Assembly (NCBI GenBank): GCA_004431415.1
Contig: QPMI01000194.1
Coordinates: forward strand, 1 to 64,000
Length of the DNA: 64,000 nucleotides
Reading direction: 5' to 3'
DNA from: Cyanophora paradoxa
Lineage: Eukaryota > Glaucocystophyceae > Cyanophorales > Cyanophoraceae
Both the position numbers and the translations under genes were made by a program. Each line of letters opens with the position of its first letter. The first letter of the stretch is position 1. The notes below the pieces were generated by a model that was not told where the DNA came from, made no database searches, and saw only the letters and a list, made by a program, of their open reading frames with translations. Positions 1-9,696 of this stretch are shown here, one piece after another.

Positions 1-420
1 CCCCCCCCCCCCCCCCCCCCCCGGCCTATGTCGCGGGCGGCCGAATGGATTTGTCATTCAGCACCACATTACAGTTTACAGAAACTGTCTCACCACAACG
101 CCTACCATGAATCCTAGGATTGGCACTGAGGCACTTACATCTTTGGAAAATAGGAACCGAAGCTTTGAGTGCTGGAGGAAGCAGTGAAGCTAGAACTACA
201 GTAGAGAACAACAGATGACAGGGATAAAGAGGGAGAGGAAGTGGGTGGGCAGAACACCGTGCTACTGTTGCGGGCGGCCGACTTGGTGCGCTGGCTCGCC
301 AACTCTCGGAAAGGCACACTTTGACGACGCAGGGGCGGGTTGCAGGGCGAAGGGAGGGGACGCTGGGCGCCTAGTGACGAGGGCAATTGGCGCCGAGCCG
401 CGGGGGAAAGGAGGCGGGGC
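1..420. other. Left edge, 3' flank of the tetraspanin-like gene
   Basis: The window opens with a run of 22 C. The rest is the region downstream of the tetraspanin-like stop codon. Long frames in it have no recognisable domain and look like chance open frames in GC-rich DNA. I see no RNA gene here. Confidence 0.5.
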
Positions 421-1361
421 TCAGAGGTAGTCGCTGCCGCCGCGCTCGTAGGTGTTGCGGCGGTAAAGGGAGACCTGCGGGGCGGTGAGGCGGCGGGGCG
501 GCGGAGGGGCCCCTGGCAGCGGCGGACGGCGAAGATGAAGCCGAGGAGGATGGCGATGGCGCCGAACATGACGACGCCAGCCGCCGGCCGCACCGACTTC
601 GAGAGCGCCCCCGAGACCTTGGCCCTGCCCCGCGCAGGCCCCGCCCGTCAGGTACCCCGCTGCAGGGGGCGCCGCGCCGGCGAGCGCACCCGCAGGCCTC
701 CGTGTAGTTGTCGACTTCCTTGCAGAGGTCGGGGCAGATCTTGTCGACGTACTTGACGCCGCACGACTGCTCCACGCCGCTGCACGCTAGGTTCTTGTAC
801 GTGGAACAGACCTCCTCCGGCGTCGCCGACGTGCCCCAGCTGCGCACGCGTCGCGCGGCGCCGGCCGGGGGCGGGACGGGGGCCAAACCGGTTGAGGGAG
901 TCGTTAATGATGCTCGAGTTCTCCACGTTGTTCGCGACCACGAACATGGCCCTCCGGCACCGTCAGAGCCATCCAAAGCGCAGGCCCAGGGTGGCGAAGC
1001 GCACAGGGCCATAGAGAAAAGCAGGATGAAGAAAATGAAGTTGAGAATCGAGTAGGCGAGAAGCATCCGACGCTCCTGTGCGCGCTTGAATGTGACGATG
1101 CTGGGAACGCTTTTGCTTTCGCACAGCGGACCTCCTTCTTTGCGCTAATGATCCCAAAGACGCTCACGAAGAGGAGAAAGATACCCACGACGATGAAGCC
1201 GACCTTCGGCCAAGCGCGCGTCAAGGACACGCGTCCGTACAGAGCGGCCGTCGCACCGGCGCGCCCTGCGGAAAGGCCCCAGCTGGATCATACATGCGCA
1301 GCGCCGCCAACGCCGCACCGCCGACGGCGATAATAGGAATCGCCCATAGTACCTGCGACAT
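421..1361 (-). CDS. Tetraspanin-like four-TM membrane protein, seven exons
   Basis: I assembled seven exons: 1361-1319, 1265-1132, 1075-1005, 951-889, 839-690, 624-528 and 474-421. All joins are GT-AG, the frame closes exactly and the product is 203 aa. The order is an N-terminal hydrophobic segment (MSQVLWAIPIIAVGG), a second around VGFIVVGIFLLFVSVFGII, a third (AYSILNFIFFILLFSMALA), a Cys-rich extracellular loop with NSS/NDS and NYT glycosylation sites and six cysteines (CSTYKNLAC, CGVKYVDKIC, LC, AC), then TM4 (AAGVVMFGAIAILLGFIFA) and a short charged tail ending GGSDYL. Topology and size fit the tetraspanin superfamily, but I do not see the CCG motif, so it is a divergent member or a look-alike. 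The introns are only 49-65 nt. Family call is inference; the gene structure is well supported. Confidence 0.8.
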
Positions 1362-2042
1362 AGTTCGAATTCTGGGCTTGTCTGGGCGAGTGGTTTTCAA
1401 CGGGTCTGGCTTACGTAGAACGCGTTGAGCGCGATGAGGCTACCGCGTACGCAGTTCGCCTGCGTGTGCATGTCAAAACCGGTCGGACCAGTCCAGAAGC
1501 GGCCAGACAGCGCGTTAGAAACGCTAGATGGTCACGGCAAAGACTGAGGGGAGGCTGCAGAAGACCGGCGCACCATGTGAATTTGTTCGAAGGGAGGGAT
1601 ACAACGTTCAGCGCCTGCGTTCGGGCCGTGCAGCTCGGTGAGCGATGCAGTGATCATGAGCGCCGCGCGCGCGCGCTAATGCTGGCACGCACGCCGAGCA
1701 CTAGCGCTTGCACTCTGCAGGATTCGATCGCTGAGCAGGATGTCGTGCTCCGGCCCAGAGTCGGAGTCCCTCTTGTGCGCGGTCGTGCTGCCTTACATCG
1801 CGCCCGCACTAGGGAACTTGACCGCGTGAGTTCTCCGGATCCCTCATGGTTATGCCGTCAATAAAGTATCCACGCAGGACGCTGATTTTTCTTTCCGTAC
1901 GTGCGGATCTCTTTGAGATAGCTCGTTCAGCTCGCCACTCACCACCCCCCCGCCACCCTCGCCGCCGCCGCCGACGCTGTCTACGCTGAACGCAGCCAAC
2001 GAAGGAGATGATCAGAATCAGGAACGCGGGGCACTCGTAATC
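1362..2042. other. Intergenic, with one copy of a palindrome-containing repeat
   Basis: No supported gene. Positions 1636-1700 match 4446-4515 (gatgcagtgatcatgagc, then an alternating purine-pyrimidine stretch, gctaatg, and a ggca(c/t)gcac word). I searched this stretch for the missing N-terminal half of the Fanzor gene (a DPG-type RuvC-I motif) and did not find it. Confidence 0.45.
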
Positions 2043-2679
2043 ATGCCGGAGTTCCGCACCAGCCAGATGGTCAGCGGGCTCTGTCGGCGCGCCCCCACCG
2101 GGAGTTCCGCTCACTTTCCCCTGCAGGTCGCCCGCAAGGGGCGGGCGATGCTCCCGTGGGTGGCGCGTCAGGCCCTCGACTGCCGCCACTACGAGTACGC
2201 TGGTCTTGTGTTCGGCTCCCTCTGCCGCGCGGTCTTATGCTTATCTCGCGCAGGTTCCGGACGCTCATGCAGCACGCCGTCCGGCGGCACCCCAAGGACG
2301 AGGACCCGCCGTGCACGCTCCAGTTCGTCTGCGAGGCCTGGACCTCGAAGACGTGCGGGGTGTGCGGCAAGATCAACTACGGGCTCGGCTCGAAGAGGGT
2401 CTTCGAGTGCCGCCCCGGGTGCGGCTTCCGGGCGGACCGCGACGGCGGCGCCGCGCGGTGCGTGTTGTGTCTATACACGTCTATACACAATCGCTGCCCC
2501 CCCCCCCGCCTAGTCCCAACACGGCCTAGCCACGGCGTAATTTTCCGTCTAGGGCCGGCTCGCCCTCCCAGCGCCGCCCGATCGCAATCGTAATCGTACT
2601 GATCGCACAGACCTCTCGCAGGGGCATCCTGATCCGCTACGGCACGGGCGTGGACGCGAAGCGCCTGCTCAGCTCGTAG
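2043..2679 (+). pseudogene. Fanzor (eukaryotic TnpB-like RNA-guided nuclease), C-terminal part, 5'-truncated
   Basis: Exons 2043-2069, 2127-2194, 2254-2457 and 2622-2679 join by GT-AG introns of 57, 59 and 164 nt into an in-frame product of 118 aa. It carries Fanzor/TnpB hallmarks in order: PEFRTSQM (the PEF-TS-M block of Fanzors, likely holding the RuvC-II Glu), RAMLPW followed by HYEFR, a zinc ribbon TSKTCGVCG then CRPGCG, and the RuvC-III block DRDGGAARGILIRY. Upstream of the first Met the frame continues as ALVI, which suits the family, with a possible acceptor before it. Full-length Fanzors are several hundred residues with a RuvC-I Asp and a DNA-binding N-terminal half. I find neither upstream, so this looks like a truncated copy, or its first exons are too diverged for me to see. 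No premature stop lies in the visible part. It sits about 160 bp upstream of the first visible SWEET exon. Confidence 0.8.
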
Positions 2680-2842
2680 CTACAGCTAGCTAGGCTCGGC
2701 TCCGATTCCCCTTTTCTCCATCAGGGCACCAGTCCCTGCGGGTTACGCTCTCACCCAAACAGCACGGGTACAGTTAAAGCGCTGTGGTAGGAGGTCCGGC
2801 GCGCCCGTAGCGTAAAAAGAGAATCAGAATCAGGAAAGACAG
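2680..2842. other. Short gap between the Fanzor and the first visible SWEET exon
   Basis: Contains a gctagctagg palindromic word and an intron-like stretch ending in an acceptor (gaaagacag) at 2842. A SWEET gene should have its first helix encoded upstream of 2843. I see no convincing exon for it here. Confidence 0.4.
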
Positions 2843-3829
2843 GTGTATCCTTTCATCGTGAACAAGTAACTGAAAACGACTTTTTCTATCTGACTTCCCT
2901 GAAAACGGATTAGCTGCTTGTCGTGGGTCATCTACGGATTTCTCTTGAAGGACTACTTCGTGTTTGCGTGTAACTGGCTTGGGTACCTTCTTGGGGTGGC
3001 TTGGACATTCACGGTGTACCGTTATGCATCCGATCGGCAGCGGACAACTTCAGAGATCGTGTGCTGCTCCTTTTTCCTTGCCTTGATCCAAGCATCCAGC
3101 TGTGCTACAGATCCTCATCGGAGGCCATGCAATGCTCTTCATGGGCGCCTGCTTTGGCACGTTTGCAATGACACCTGCTCTGTTTGCACCCACCCTCACG
3201 TCCTTGCAGCATTCATCACTGAAATGGAAACGGGCTCTGCACGCGCCATCTGCGGCTCATTGTGTGCTAATCGCAATCAGAGACGTCCAACCTTAGCTTT
3301 CGCCCAACCCCTAATCATAATCGCAATCATCAGAGACGTCCAACCTTAGCTTCCGCCCAACCCCTAATCGTAATCGCAATCAAAGACGTCCTCACAGGCG
3401 GCTTGCAGGGCAATTGTTGTGCTCGTGTCATTCTATGCATCGCCCCTCTCGACACTCTACACTGTCTGCATGGAGCGCAACTCCATATACTTCTTCTGGC
3501 CGCTGTCGTTGACATCATTTCTAAACGGAAGTTTCTGGTGCCGAGCTTTGCTCGCCCCCACGGAATTGTGCACTTAGTGTACGGGCTGTATCTTCGAGAT
3601 CCCTTCATCTGTAAGGCCACCCGCCTTGTGTCTCTATCGACGACTTATACCCACTAGGGGCGCCGAACTTTACAGGCGCCATCACAGGAATGCTGCAGCT
3701 CATCCTTCGCCTTGTTTTCAAAGCACGCCCAGCGGGCAGCCCCCGTCCTGGTTAATCCCGCTCTTGCGTGTTCTCGCTGCCGACGTTAATTTTTTTGCAG
3801 GAAAGGAGAATGTGGACGCAGTTGTCTAG
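2843..3829 (+). CDS. SWEET (MtN3/saliva) sugar transporter, 5' end unresolved
   Basis: Two MtN3 half-domains are visible. The first half includes exon 2843-2865 (VYPFIVNN), exon 2914-3058 (CLSWVIYGFLLKDYF, then NWLGYLLGVAWTFTVYRYA) and an exon from 3111 (ILIGGHAMLFMGACFGTFAM). After an intron filled with a ~50-bp tandem repeat comes the second half from about 3399: VSFYASPLSTLYTV, FFWPLSLTSFLNGSFW, YGLYLRDPFI, APNFTGAITGMLQLILRLV. It ends ENVDAVV-stop at 3829. The SPLS, PLSLTSFLNGSFW, YGL-RD and PNFTG-LQL blocks are diagnostic of SWEETs, which move mono- or disaccharides passively across plasma or organelle membranes. The junction at about 3537-3578 needs a GC-AG intron or an unseen detail. 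The first transmembrane exon is not found; the Fanzor remnant ends just upstream. Confidence 0.85.
3270..3394 (+). repeat. Tandem ~50-bp repeat inside a SWEET intron
   Basis: Three units spaced 50-53 bp share aatcgcaatca(a/g)agacgtcc, aaccttagctt and cgcccaacccctaatc. Matching units lie at 4007-4130 and, inverted, at 17131-17222. The last unit ends just before the acceptor of the next SWEET exon. Confidence 0.85.
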
Positions 3830-4606
3830 ATCTTTCTCACATATGGTGCAAAAGACACTGCAAAAGAGAATGGAGGCAGCCCTCCTTCTCCCTCTGCAAT
3901 GCTTTCTATGCATGTGCCTCAGGCGGCGCCTTCGTCAAGCAGCAAAACACCACAGGGGTCGACTCCAGGGGCAAGGCCAAAGGCATGCATTTGGATGCTT
4001 GACCTCCGCCCCACCCCTAATCGAAATCGCAATCAAAGACGTCCAACCTTAGCTCCGCCCCACCCCTAGTCGTAATCGAAATCAAAGACGTCCAAGTTCC
4101 AACCCAAGGCCTAATCGTAATCGCAGGCAAGGCCACTTGGCGGCGAGTTAGAATTCGATGATGTTCCCGACATTTAGCACCCAATTTGATGATGTGCCCG
4201 ACATCGAGCACGTCATGAGCATCATCAGTCTGCATGCATTTGATCGTTTGTGACACGTGGTGCTAGCTGTAGAACGAGCAGCACATCTGACAATGCGCTA
4301 TGCATTTGACAGTGAAGACTGAGCGCGGAGCATTTGCTACAAGTGTGGGATGTACATGTACACTGCGGTCGCCGCGTGCCGCAGTGCCACCAGCAAGTTG
4401 GCCAGCCGGGCCCTGCGTACGCGTGGCCCCCTAAAGAGAGTATGCTCAGTGAGAGATGCAGTGATCATGAGCACCACGTGCACATGCACGCTAATGTGAT
4501 CTGGCATGCACACCGCAGTAGAAAGAGCAACTGTCTTTTCGATATATTGCTGTTAAATACAATGTGTATAAATGGGCACAGTCACCAAAGCGTATAGAGC
4601 AGGCTG
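3830..4606. other. Convergent intergenic region with repeats
   Basis: Lies between the SWEET stop and the Sec24 stop. It holds further units of the ~50-bp family (4007-4130), two related lines around 4150-4210 (gatgatgt(t)cccgacat) and the second copy of the 1.64-kb repeat (4446-4515). No gene is supported. Confidence 0.5.
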
Positions 4607-7600
4607 CTACTGGAACTTATTCTGAATCTGCCTGTGCACATGGCACAGGTACTCAACGTAGGAGAATGTGGCCTGGTGTCGGTCCTCCAACAGGTAGCAG
4701 AAAAACCGAGATTCCAGGGCATCACGCTGCTTGAGGATGCGTACTACTGGGTGCACTGAGCCACCACGGGGTAAGCTGAAGCGAACAGCCCTAACAATGT
4801 TGTTGATTCGTTGGCTGAGCTCGTTGTCGTACTGAACCAGCCGGAGCTAGGCAGGCATCAGTCAATGTGCAAGCTCAAGTGCTCAACGCATGTGCACACC
4901 TGTGAGCAATCCACATCCTCGATTGAAACATGGGATGGAATGCCGAAAACGTCAGTCAGCCAGGCAGGATTGACCTGTTTCCCTATCCAGAGGAACACAA
5001 GCAGGCCATCCTCCACAAGGAAGACACCATCAGCATCGAGTTTTTCGCTAGAGAGCGAAATGGTAGGAGGAAGAATGACATCGCCATGTTGTGCAAGGGC
5101 CCCAACCTACAAAATTTCAGTACGCTGATCGAGGCACTTATTCTCGTAGCAGTCTTACGTTTGAAGGCAGATTGTGGAGAGCAAACATCCGTGGGTAAAT
5201 GTAATGGGTTGAGAATGCTGCACTCATTGACATGATATTATGGATGAGGTAAGCACGATCATCCATGCGAACATCTGTACCAGCTCTGCGAAAACAGAAC
5301 GTAAATCAGCTGAACGCAAAACAATGACGAGATCCAGATAATTCAGTTCATACCGGAAAGCCATATTCTTCAAGATTGACAATGTGTACAGAGGAAGCAG
5401 TTTCAGAGCCTCTGGAAGGATGAGCTGACCCGAGGATGCAGAGTTCGTGCAGTACTTGCGGTATGTGTAGAGGATATCCACGCACTGGTCTGTAGCACGT
5501 TGTCTGACCTTCTCAAGAGGGTGCTGGAGCGCCATCTGAGCAGCTTTGGCGGGCGGGAAGTCAGCAGAGGCATCATAGGTCTCCAATCGGAAAACACAAC
5601 GTACAAAGTCGAAGTTGCAGATTCATAATGCTGTCCAGATCCGCATAGCGGAACAGATTGCCAAGGATCGCAGTGACGGGGACTGAGACTGTGCACACCC
5701 GAATTCGACGCTCTCCAGTTGCTGTGGTGTATCTGGGCTTGAAATGAGTGCACAATCCGAAAGCAAGCACACCAAAAACTGCGCACAACAGGGCCGACTG
5801 TAGGCATGCTTCAGAATTCTCAGGAAGCTTGTCGTCATGCTTCAATACAGCTGCAAAAGCTTTGTCGCTGTCTATGTTTGCAAGATCCATGTCGTCAGGA
5901 GTGCGGCCAAAGAAGTTGCCGAGGTACTCCTTCACGCAGAGTCCTAGATGTGAACAAATCAGAGCGAGTTCTGCAGCAATCACTAAATGCAGATAGCACA
6001 CACCTGCAGAGCACCGCAATCGCATGACTGCTTCGAAGCCACTTGGCCGAGTCACAAGGCGGGAGAGTTCATCCTGGAACTTCTCCGCATCTTTGGCTGC
6101 ATTGAATGCAGGGTAGTAGTAGAGATCGCCTCCAGTTGGACCAGTCAGGGCGCCTGCATTTTCCCAACCTCAGTAAGCTTGCCAGGACTTCAACACATAA
6201 CAAACGTACTCATTGTTGCAGTGTCGATGTAATTGTTCGAGAAGAGGAATATGTGTACACTGACCTGGGAAGACAGTAAACTCACTGATTCGGCTTCTTC
6301 TGCATTCTTCGTACCTGGTTTAGCGCACAATCCCGGGCAAGATCCTTGTACCAAGGGTCTTGTGGTGCAAGTAGCGACCGTTCCTTTTCTGTTCCATACA
6401 GTCGTGTATCATCCCGGGGCTTGAGCTTGCCAGGTCCGACTGTGGAAAGCATGCTCTGGAACACCACAACACGGCCCCCAATGGCTCGCTGAAAAATGCT
6501 CGTTGAGCGAAGCAGAAAAAGAGACAATTGAACTGGATATAAGCACCAGGGCACAGAAGCCGCCATGAATTGCTGCGGAGGCCGATGTCGTACCGACTTG
6601 CGTGCCAGAGAAGAGGGCAGGAATTTTGTCCAGGAGATTGTTCAGAGAATCGCGATTGGGCTCGAGAGGAACGAGCAAATCATCCGGAAGTGGAACGAAC
6701 ATGTCATCAATGTCAGCAACAACAAGCATCTGAGGGCCTGCCTGATGCTGTACACCAGGATTAAGGATAAACAGGAAATCGAAAAAGGAGGCCTGAACCT
6801 TGAGATTGTAGTAGTGAACAGCTTTGTCATACGTCACAATGCAAACACGAGTCCTCTCAGGAGCGGATATCCTGGTCAGGACATCACGCAAACTTGCGAT
6901 GGTTAAAGCAGTGACTCCGCTGGACATAGCCGCATACGAGACGTCGATAGCAAACACCCAGGATGGTGGCTGAAGCGGGCGACCAGGCATAACGTATTCC
7001 TGGGAAGGAATGTGATTGATGTTAAATTGGAATAGGAAATGTGGCGGGAGAGTTCATCCTGGAAATAAAATTTACCGGCGTGGCCACAAATTCTACAGCT
7101 CCGTGGGTAAGCTCCGGGCGCTCATACAAGTCACGGCGTTTCCCAGATGCATCCAGATTGCAGTAGTACTCGCGCGGAACTGCGGTGGAACTCAGTTCGA
7201 GAATTAAGGAGCACACATGTGCTGACCATCATTCGCCATTCCACAGAGATTGCAGACAAACCTCCGGCCTTGTTCCACAAATGTCATCATGGGGTTGATG
7301 TACGCACGACATCTCCTGCATCGCACAGGACCAGTTGGACCACAATCCACCACAGGAACAGGCTCCTACGTTCACAGTGAGCGATCCGTGCATTGCATTC
7401 AAAAGATGGGACGAAATCTATTCGCAAGAAGAAGTGCACCTCCTCAGGAGCTTGCCTTGCAAGAGGTTGCATCACAACAGCTAGGGGTAGCGAGGAAGTG
7501 TTCAAAAGCTCGGAGCTATGAGGTATTTGGTTTATCGTCAATCTCAAGAACCGCGGGCTTGCGTTGCCCTGCCGAAAGCATGAGTGAGGCGACGGGAGTG

Positions 7601-8667
7601 GATGTCCTTTACTTGAGCACCTCATCGACTACAATAAATTTCGAGGACGCTGGCGGAGGCAATGTTTGGCTCCTGGTGTGGTATCGAACGACATCAGATG
7701 TACTCTCCTCAGCGCTGATCGGGCGCGGAATCTGGCTTGGATCTATTTTATTGTTCCCAGGCCCGCCAGGCTGCTGAGCCGCCCCCCAGGTGGCGTAGCT
7801 TGAGCCCGAGGAAATTGACGATAAAGGTGCAAGAGGGACAGGCTGCTGCGGGGCGTATCCACCGGGACCTTGGTTGTAAGCCGGGCCTCCCGTCGGGGAT
7901 GACATGGACATCATGCTCATTTGCGCCGACGGCGGTGCGTAGTCGCTCGGCATTTGGCCGGCGTACGCAGGCTGGCTGCCAGCGCCTGCTTGATACATCG
8001 GCACGGGCGCGGGTGCGGCTGCTGGACCTGGCTGGGCTGTACCGGGAGGCGGCTGGTACATGGGCACCGGCGCTGGCGCGCTGGCGCCGGGCTGCGGCAG
8101 CATGCCGGCCTGCGCTTCTGGGTAGTACCGCTTGGGAGCCGCCGTCTTCGGTGCTGTTCGTTCGGGGAGCATTGGGGCAGGCGGCGGAGAAGCGCCGGTG
8201 TCGGCGGGATAACTGGGCATGGTGCTCGGTGGCGGTTGTGAAGGCGGGGCGCCATGCGCTTCAGGAGGAAACATAGGGGGCGGAGCGGAGGCCGGAGGAG
8301 GACCGGGGGCGGGATACATCGGATGCGGCGCAGCAGCCGCATGAGAGCCGGGCAGAGGTTGGGGAGGTTGAGGGTTGGACGGTCCAGGGGCTGAGAAAGG
8401 AGGCATCGGATGCGTACTGAAGCTGCTCTGTTGCGGCTGCATCGGCGGCATTCCATATGGCTGCGGCGGCGCGCCAGACATCGAAGCCGGAGGTGGCGGG
8501 CCTGCGAGCGGCGGGCCCGGAGGCGGCGGGCCCGGCATCGAACTCGCAGGCGGTACTGGGGGCGGCGGGCCCGGCGGACCCGGAGGCATTGAACCATATG
8601 GCAGCTGGCCGGGCTGCCCGGGCATTGGCGGCGGCGCGCCGTACGGTGGAGGGCCTGGAGGTCTCAT
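4607..8667 (-). CDS. SEC24: COPII coat subunit Sec24
   Basis: Sec24 selects cargo in the COPII coat that buds from the ER. Exon 1 (8667 to about 7640) encodes a ~340-residue Pro/Gly/Ala-rich low-complexity head starting [10 protein letters not shown]. The folded core follows in several exons: [19 protein letters not shown] and [13 protein letters not shown] near 7450-7570, a zinc-finger part ([14 protein letters not shown]) near 7240-7300, [20 protein letters not shown] near 7080-7170, the trunk domain ([19 protein letters not shown]) near 6900-6970, and further trunk, helical and gelsolin-like parts down to [16 protein letters not shown]-stop at 4607. A start at 8667 fits best; an in-frame Met lies upstream at 8790. 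Length and motif order fit a full Sec24 of about 1000 aa. The frames between 4700 and 6500 were not resolved exon by exon. Confidence 0.92.
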
Positions 8668-9696
8668 TGCACTTAAAGTTCGCGGCCAAGTGCTGACGAC
8701 GATGGCCTCGCACGCTGTACCCGGCTTCGAAATTGATCGTTCGTCGACGCTTTTCTCTCGAGCTCGACGCTTCGCGCGACAACGGTGCATTACGTAGTTT
8801 CGCTTTTTGAATTTTCGGTTTGCAGCTAGGCGAGCTCGGTTCTACGCGCAGGTCTCCGGGCGGCGCACCTGGCGCCGCGCGCGCGCGTCGACGTCCGTCG
8901 ACGGTCGGCACTGATCATGAGCTAGCGCTGCGCTGCCGCAGTGCGGCAGGCCGCGCGCGCCGGCGCCGTGGACCGCCGGGCCGGGCGCGCGCCCACTCGA
9001 CCGTCGGACCGTCGGCCGCAGACCGGACATCCGATGATCATCGGATCCAGTACCGCCTGCCGCCGGGCCGGGAACTCCGTGGTGACCTGGCCTGAACCGA
9101 CTTGCAATTGCAACTGAGGACTGCCAGCTAGCGCTGCACTGCGGCATGCAGCTGCAGCAAGCATTAGGACCCGCGGCCGGGAGTCCGGGACTGCAGTCCC
9201 ACGCCCAACCTCGTAGTTTCGCTTTTTGATTTCTCGTTTTGCAGCTAGACCCGCGCTCAGTTCTATGCACCGCCGCTGCGGCAGGTCTCCGGTCGGTGCA
9301 TGCACACGTGCAGTGATCATGACCTAGTCCTGGCCCCAGCGCGTCGGCACTGAGCTGCAGGCCGGCGCTGCAGGCCGCCAGGCCGGGCACGCGCCTGCGG
9401 CTGAGTCTCCGAGTCTTTGACCGTGGAGCTGGCACCGGGCAGCATCTGGGGCTTAACATTTCTAGAACGCGCATGTTTAATTAATATAACCTCCCTGCGA
9501 CCCAAGGCTGCACTGCCCCTCGGGGGGCACAAGCTCTGTGAGTGGCACCACCGGCCGGGCTGTGTGCACTTACCGCATAAACATTACCATTTCAAATCTC
9601 GCCCAACCTTCAAACCCGCGGGAGGCCAGCAAGGGGAACAATTGCTGAAAACGAAGCTCTGGTAAAACAAAGAATACATAACATCTGCTACCTCAT
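8668..9696. other. Sec24 upstream region with a diverged ~415-bp duplication
   Basis: GC-rich and gene-free. The block from about 8795 (cgtagtttcgctttttga, ttgcagcta, caggtctccgg, tgatcatga) recurs from about 9210 in the same order, so the Sec24 upstream DNA has duplicated in tandem and diverged. A 19-bp palindrome (tccgatgatcatcgga) lies near 9030. Confidence 0.6.

Noticed and set aside
842-888. Frameshift in the tetraspanin-like gene
   Set aside because: The apparent shift disappears when a 49-nt GT-AG intron is removed.
8375-8797. Gly-rich plus-strand frame over the Sec24 head
   Set aside because: It is the antisense shadow of the Pro-rich N-terminus of Sec24.
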